This document shows positions 4,708 through 6,961 of a stretch of 6,961 bases of DNA, in pieces. The stretch comes from Caldisericia bacterium. Lineage in GTDB: Bacteria > Caldisericota > Caldisericia > B22-G15. Position 1 is the stretch's first letter; the number at the start of each line of letters is the position of its first letter. Both the position numbers and the translations under genes were made by a program. The notes under the pieces were generated by a model that had not been told where the DNA came from, did not search any database, and saw only the letters and a list, made by a program, of their open reading frames with translations. Where the stretch lies: assembly GCA_021158845.1 (NCBI GenBank), contig JAGGSY010000093.1, positions 1 to 6,961 on the forward strand, written 5' to 3'.

Positions 4708-6961
4708 TAATTTTTATAATTTTAATTGCGTTAGTATTTTCTTTACCATTCATAATTACCCTTAAAAAAGAGGGTAAGTTCTCTCTCCCACTTTTTCTTA
4801 TTATGATAATTCCAGTAGGTTTTGTAATCTTTATCTCTGTATTCTCCAGCTTGTTTGTTGACTATCAATGGTTTAAAAGTCTTGGTTTTGCCATTACATT
4901 TAGAAGAAGGCTTATTTTTAGGATTTTAACATTCATCATTTCGTTTCTTGTAACGCTCCTCTTTACATATCTTGCAATGAGATTCAAATTCATCAAAACA
5001 CCTTTTGAGAGTTCTCAAACAAAAAAACAGAGAAAGATATTTAAAATCTCTTTCTATATTGGTATAGTTGCTGTATCCTTCTTCTTTTCCCTGACAAATT
5101 CTCTTGATTATAATAAGTTACTTCTCTTTTTATATAGAACACCTGTGGGTGTAAAAACTCCCATTTTTAATAAGGATCTCTCCTTTTATCTCTTTACCCT
5201 CCCCTTTGCGCTAAATGTCCTTGATTTTCTCATATCTCTTTCGGTATTTGTTATCTTCCTCTATCTCTTCTACAGCATTATTATGTCAAAGGCACGATTT
5301 GCCCTTTCCATAAGATTAACGAAGGATGAGATGTATAGAAGGTTTGCCTATCTTTTTGGTGTTTTATTCCTTATTATCAGTGTCAAGACCTATTTTTCCA
5401 TTTTTAACCTGATGATATCTAAGAGAGGTGCTGTTTATGGAGTTGGATACACAGACTTGCATGTGAGAATTCCCATTTACTATGTTTTAATCTCCCTTCT
5501 TCTAATCCTCTCCATACTTTTATTTATCTATTCATCAAACCTCGGTAAATTCAGACCTCAAAGGAAACTTCTTATCTCTATCGTTGTTTTGTTTGTATTG
5601 ATTCTTGTTCTTTATGGAGTGCTTCCCGGTGTTTACCAGAGAGTAATAGTTGAGCCAAACGAACTTGCAAAGGAGAAGGAATTCCTATCTTACAATATTG
5701 AATTTACAAGAAAGGCGTATGGGCTTGACAGGTTTGACAATGTATTTATTTCATCGCTTTCTCCACTTACAGAGGAAATAATAAAGAATAATGCTGAAGT
5801 TATAGATAGTGCAAGATTGTGGGATTGGAGAGCCCTTATTGATACATACAAGGAGATTCAGGGTATAAGACCATACTATAGATTTATTGATGTTGATGTG
5901 GATAGATACAATATAAATGGTAACTTGAGAGAAGTTATGCTTGCCGCAAGGGAGCTTGATCAGAATTTACTCCCAGAGGGCTCCAAGAGCTGGGTTAATC
6001 TACATTTGAAATACACTCATGGTTATGGAGTCTGTATGAATCCAGTAAATGAATTTACCGAGGAAGGACTTCCAGTTTTATGGATTAAGGATATACCACC
6101 AAGAGTTGAAGTTGAAGGGGTTAGTATAAAAAGGCCAGAGATTTACTATGGAGAGCTAACAGACAACTATGTTTTTGTTAAGACATCTACAGATGAGTTT
6201 GATTACCCAAGAGGCAATGAGAATGTTTATACAAGGTATGAAGGGGAAGGTGGAATCGAAGTGGGAGGATTATTAAAACGAATCATGCTCGCCTCAAAAT
6301 TTAATGATATGAATATCCTTCTTTCAAGGTATCTTAACAAGGATTCAAGAATAATGATGTATAGAGATGTTATTCAGAGAGTTGATAAGATTGCTCCATT
6401 CTTACTTTTTGGCTATGATCCTTATATATTTATAGATAAGGATGGAAATCTTATGTGGATGGGAGATGGCTTTACAATCTCATCCTTTTATCCATACTCT
6501 GAACATGTAAAGTTAGGAGATATAAGGTTTAATTACATAAGAAACTCTGTAAAATTTACCGTTGATGCATACAACGGAAAGGTGAAATTCTATGTTATAG
6601 ATGATGAGGATCCAATTATTAAGACATATATGAAAATATATCCAGATCTGTTTGTGCCACAGGAAAAGATGAGTGAAGATCTCAAGGCACACATGAGGTT
6701 TCCAGACGATCTTGTTGAAGTGCAATCATTCATGTATAGGGATTATCATATGACAGATGTCCAGGTCTTCTACAACAGAGAGGATAGATGGGAGAAGGCA
6801 AAGGAGAAGTATAAAACTGGGATACAGGAAATGCAACCATATTTCGTTATCATGAAGATAGGGGGAAAGGAGGAGTTTGTAAACATTCTGCCGATGACAC
6901 CTCTTGGAAAGAGTAATCTGATTGCTCTATTTGTTGGAAGGTGTGATGAGGCTAATTATGG
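4704..6961 (+). CDS. UPF0182 (COG1615) family membrane protein (C-terminus beyond the window)
   Basis: The reading frame is open from the ATG at 4704 to the window end, giving 752 residues and a partial codon. UPF0182 proteins are usually about 900 or more residues, so perhaps 130-200 are missing. The N-terminal half has about eight hydrophobic segments (near residues 2-20, 27-52, 73-93, 113-131, 161-194, 213-237, 256-278, 290-310). A large soluble, probably extracytoplasmic region then begins at about residue 312. Family hallmarks are DYQWFKSLG after the second helix, LWDWRALIDTYKEIQGIRPYY, HGYGVCMNPVNEF, EFDYPRGNEN, APFLLF with DPY, and NYIRNSVKFTVDAYNG. The sequence stops inside the conserved RCDEANYG segment. 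The family is widespread in bacteria and some archaea and has no established function. The ATG overlaps the cyclase stop (ATGA) and has a strong Shine-Dalgarno site, so the two are co-expressed. A link to c-di-GMP signalling is only inferred from this coupling. Confidence 0.95.
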   Translation, partial: MIIFIILIALVFSLPFIITLKKEGKFSLPLFLIMIIPVGFVIFISVFSSLFVDYQWFKSLGFAITFRRRLIFRILTFIISFLVTLLFTYLAMRFKFIKTPFESSQTKKQRKIFKISFYIGIVAVSFFFSLTNSLDYNKLLLFLYRTPVGVKTPIFNKDLSFYLFTLPFALNVLDFLISLSVFVIFLYLFYSIIMSKARFALSIRLTKDEMYRRFAYLFGVLFLIISVKTYFSIFNLMISKRGAVYGVGYTDLHVRIPIYYVLISLLLILSILLFIYSSNLGKFRPQRKLLISIVVLFVLILVLYGVLPGVYQRVIVEPNELAKEKEFLSYNIEFTRKAYGLDRFDNVFISSLSPLTEEIIKNNAEVIDSARLWDWRALIDTYKEIQGIRPYYRFIDVDVDRYNINGNLREVMLAARELDQNLLPEGSKSWVNLHLKYTHGYGVCMNPVNEFTEEGLPVLWIKDIPPRVEVEGVSIKRPEIYYGELTDNYVFVKTSTDEFDYPRGNENVYTRYEGEGGIEVGGLLKRIMLASKFNDMNILLSRYLNKDSRIMMYRDVIQRVDKIAPFLLFGYDPYIFIDKDGNLMWMGDGFTISSFYPYSEHVKLGDIRFNYIRNSVKFTVDAYNGKVKFYVIDDEDPIIKTYMKIYPDLFVPQEKMSEDLKAHMRFPDDLVEVQSFMYRDYHMTDVQVFYNREDRWEKAKEKYKTGIQEMQPYFVIMKIGGKEEFVNILPMTPLGKSNLIALFVGRCDEANY

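Noticed and set aside
6513..6725. A minus-strand 70-residue open frame inside the UPF0182 gene.
   Set aside because: It lies antisense to the conserved NYIRNSVKFTVDAYNG region and resembles no known protein.

Overview
The window is AT-rich and gene-dense. It holds six protein-coding genes in two divergent three-gene operons, with no gene-free stretch over 300 bases. I see no RNA gene, mobile element, CRISPR array or terminator. Arginine is coded almost only by AGA/AGG, ATA is common for isoleucine, and the proteins are rich in Lys, Glu and Ile. This suggests a low-GC, probably thermophilic bacterium. Bacterial rather than archaeal origin is supported by a full GGDEF diguanylate cyclase and a PatA-like DUF4388 protein. 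The species cannot be named from the sequence; lineages such as Caldisericota, Dictyoglomota or Thermotogota are only guesses.

Left arm (minus strand, from about 2709 down to 1): a DUF4388 (PatA N-terminal-like) protein, then an SsnA-type amidohydrolase, then a DUF401 membrane protein cut by the window edge. Both junctions are stop/start overlaps (ATGA, then TAATG), so the three genes are almost certainly one operon.

Right arm (plus strand, from 2738 to the end): a small zincin-type metallopeptidase, a six-helix membrane GAF-GGDEF diguanylate cyclase 8 bases downstream, and a UPF0182 membrane protein that overlaps the cyclase by ATGA and is cut by the right edge.

The two operons start only 28 bp apart. 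That gap holds two back-to-back -10-like elements, one per strand, each placed so that transcription would start at or within one base of the ATG. Both first genes lack a Shine-Dalgarno sequence and look leaderless, whereas two internal genes (amidohydrolase and UPF0182) have strong AGGAGG sites.

Functionally, the right arm can make cyclic di-GMP in response to an unknown signal. The first gene of the left arm carries two tandem segments resembling the MshEN c-di-GMP-binding motif. A local c-di-GMP circuit is therefore a testable idea, not a demonstrated one. The other left-arm genes pair a probable metal-dependent deaminase/hydrolase with a probable ion-coupled transporter. I see no clear evidence of a wholly new system; the shared promoter and the possible local signalling pair are the best leads.
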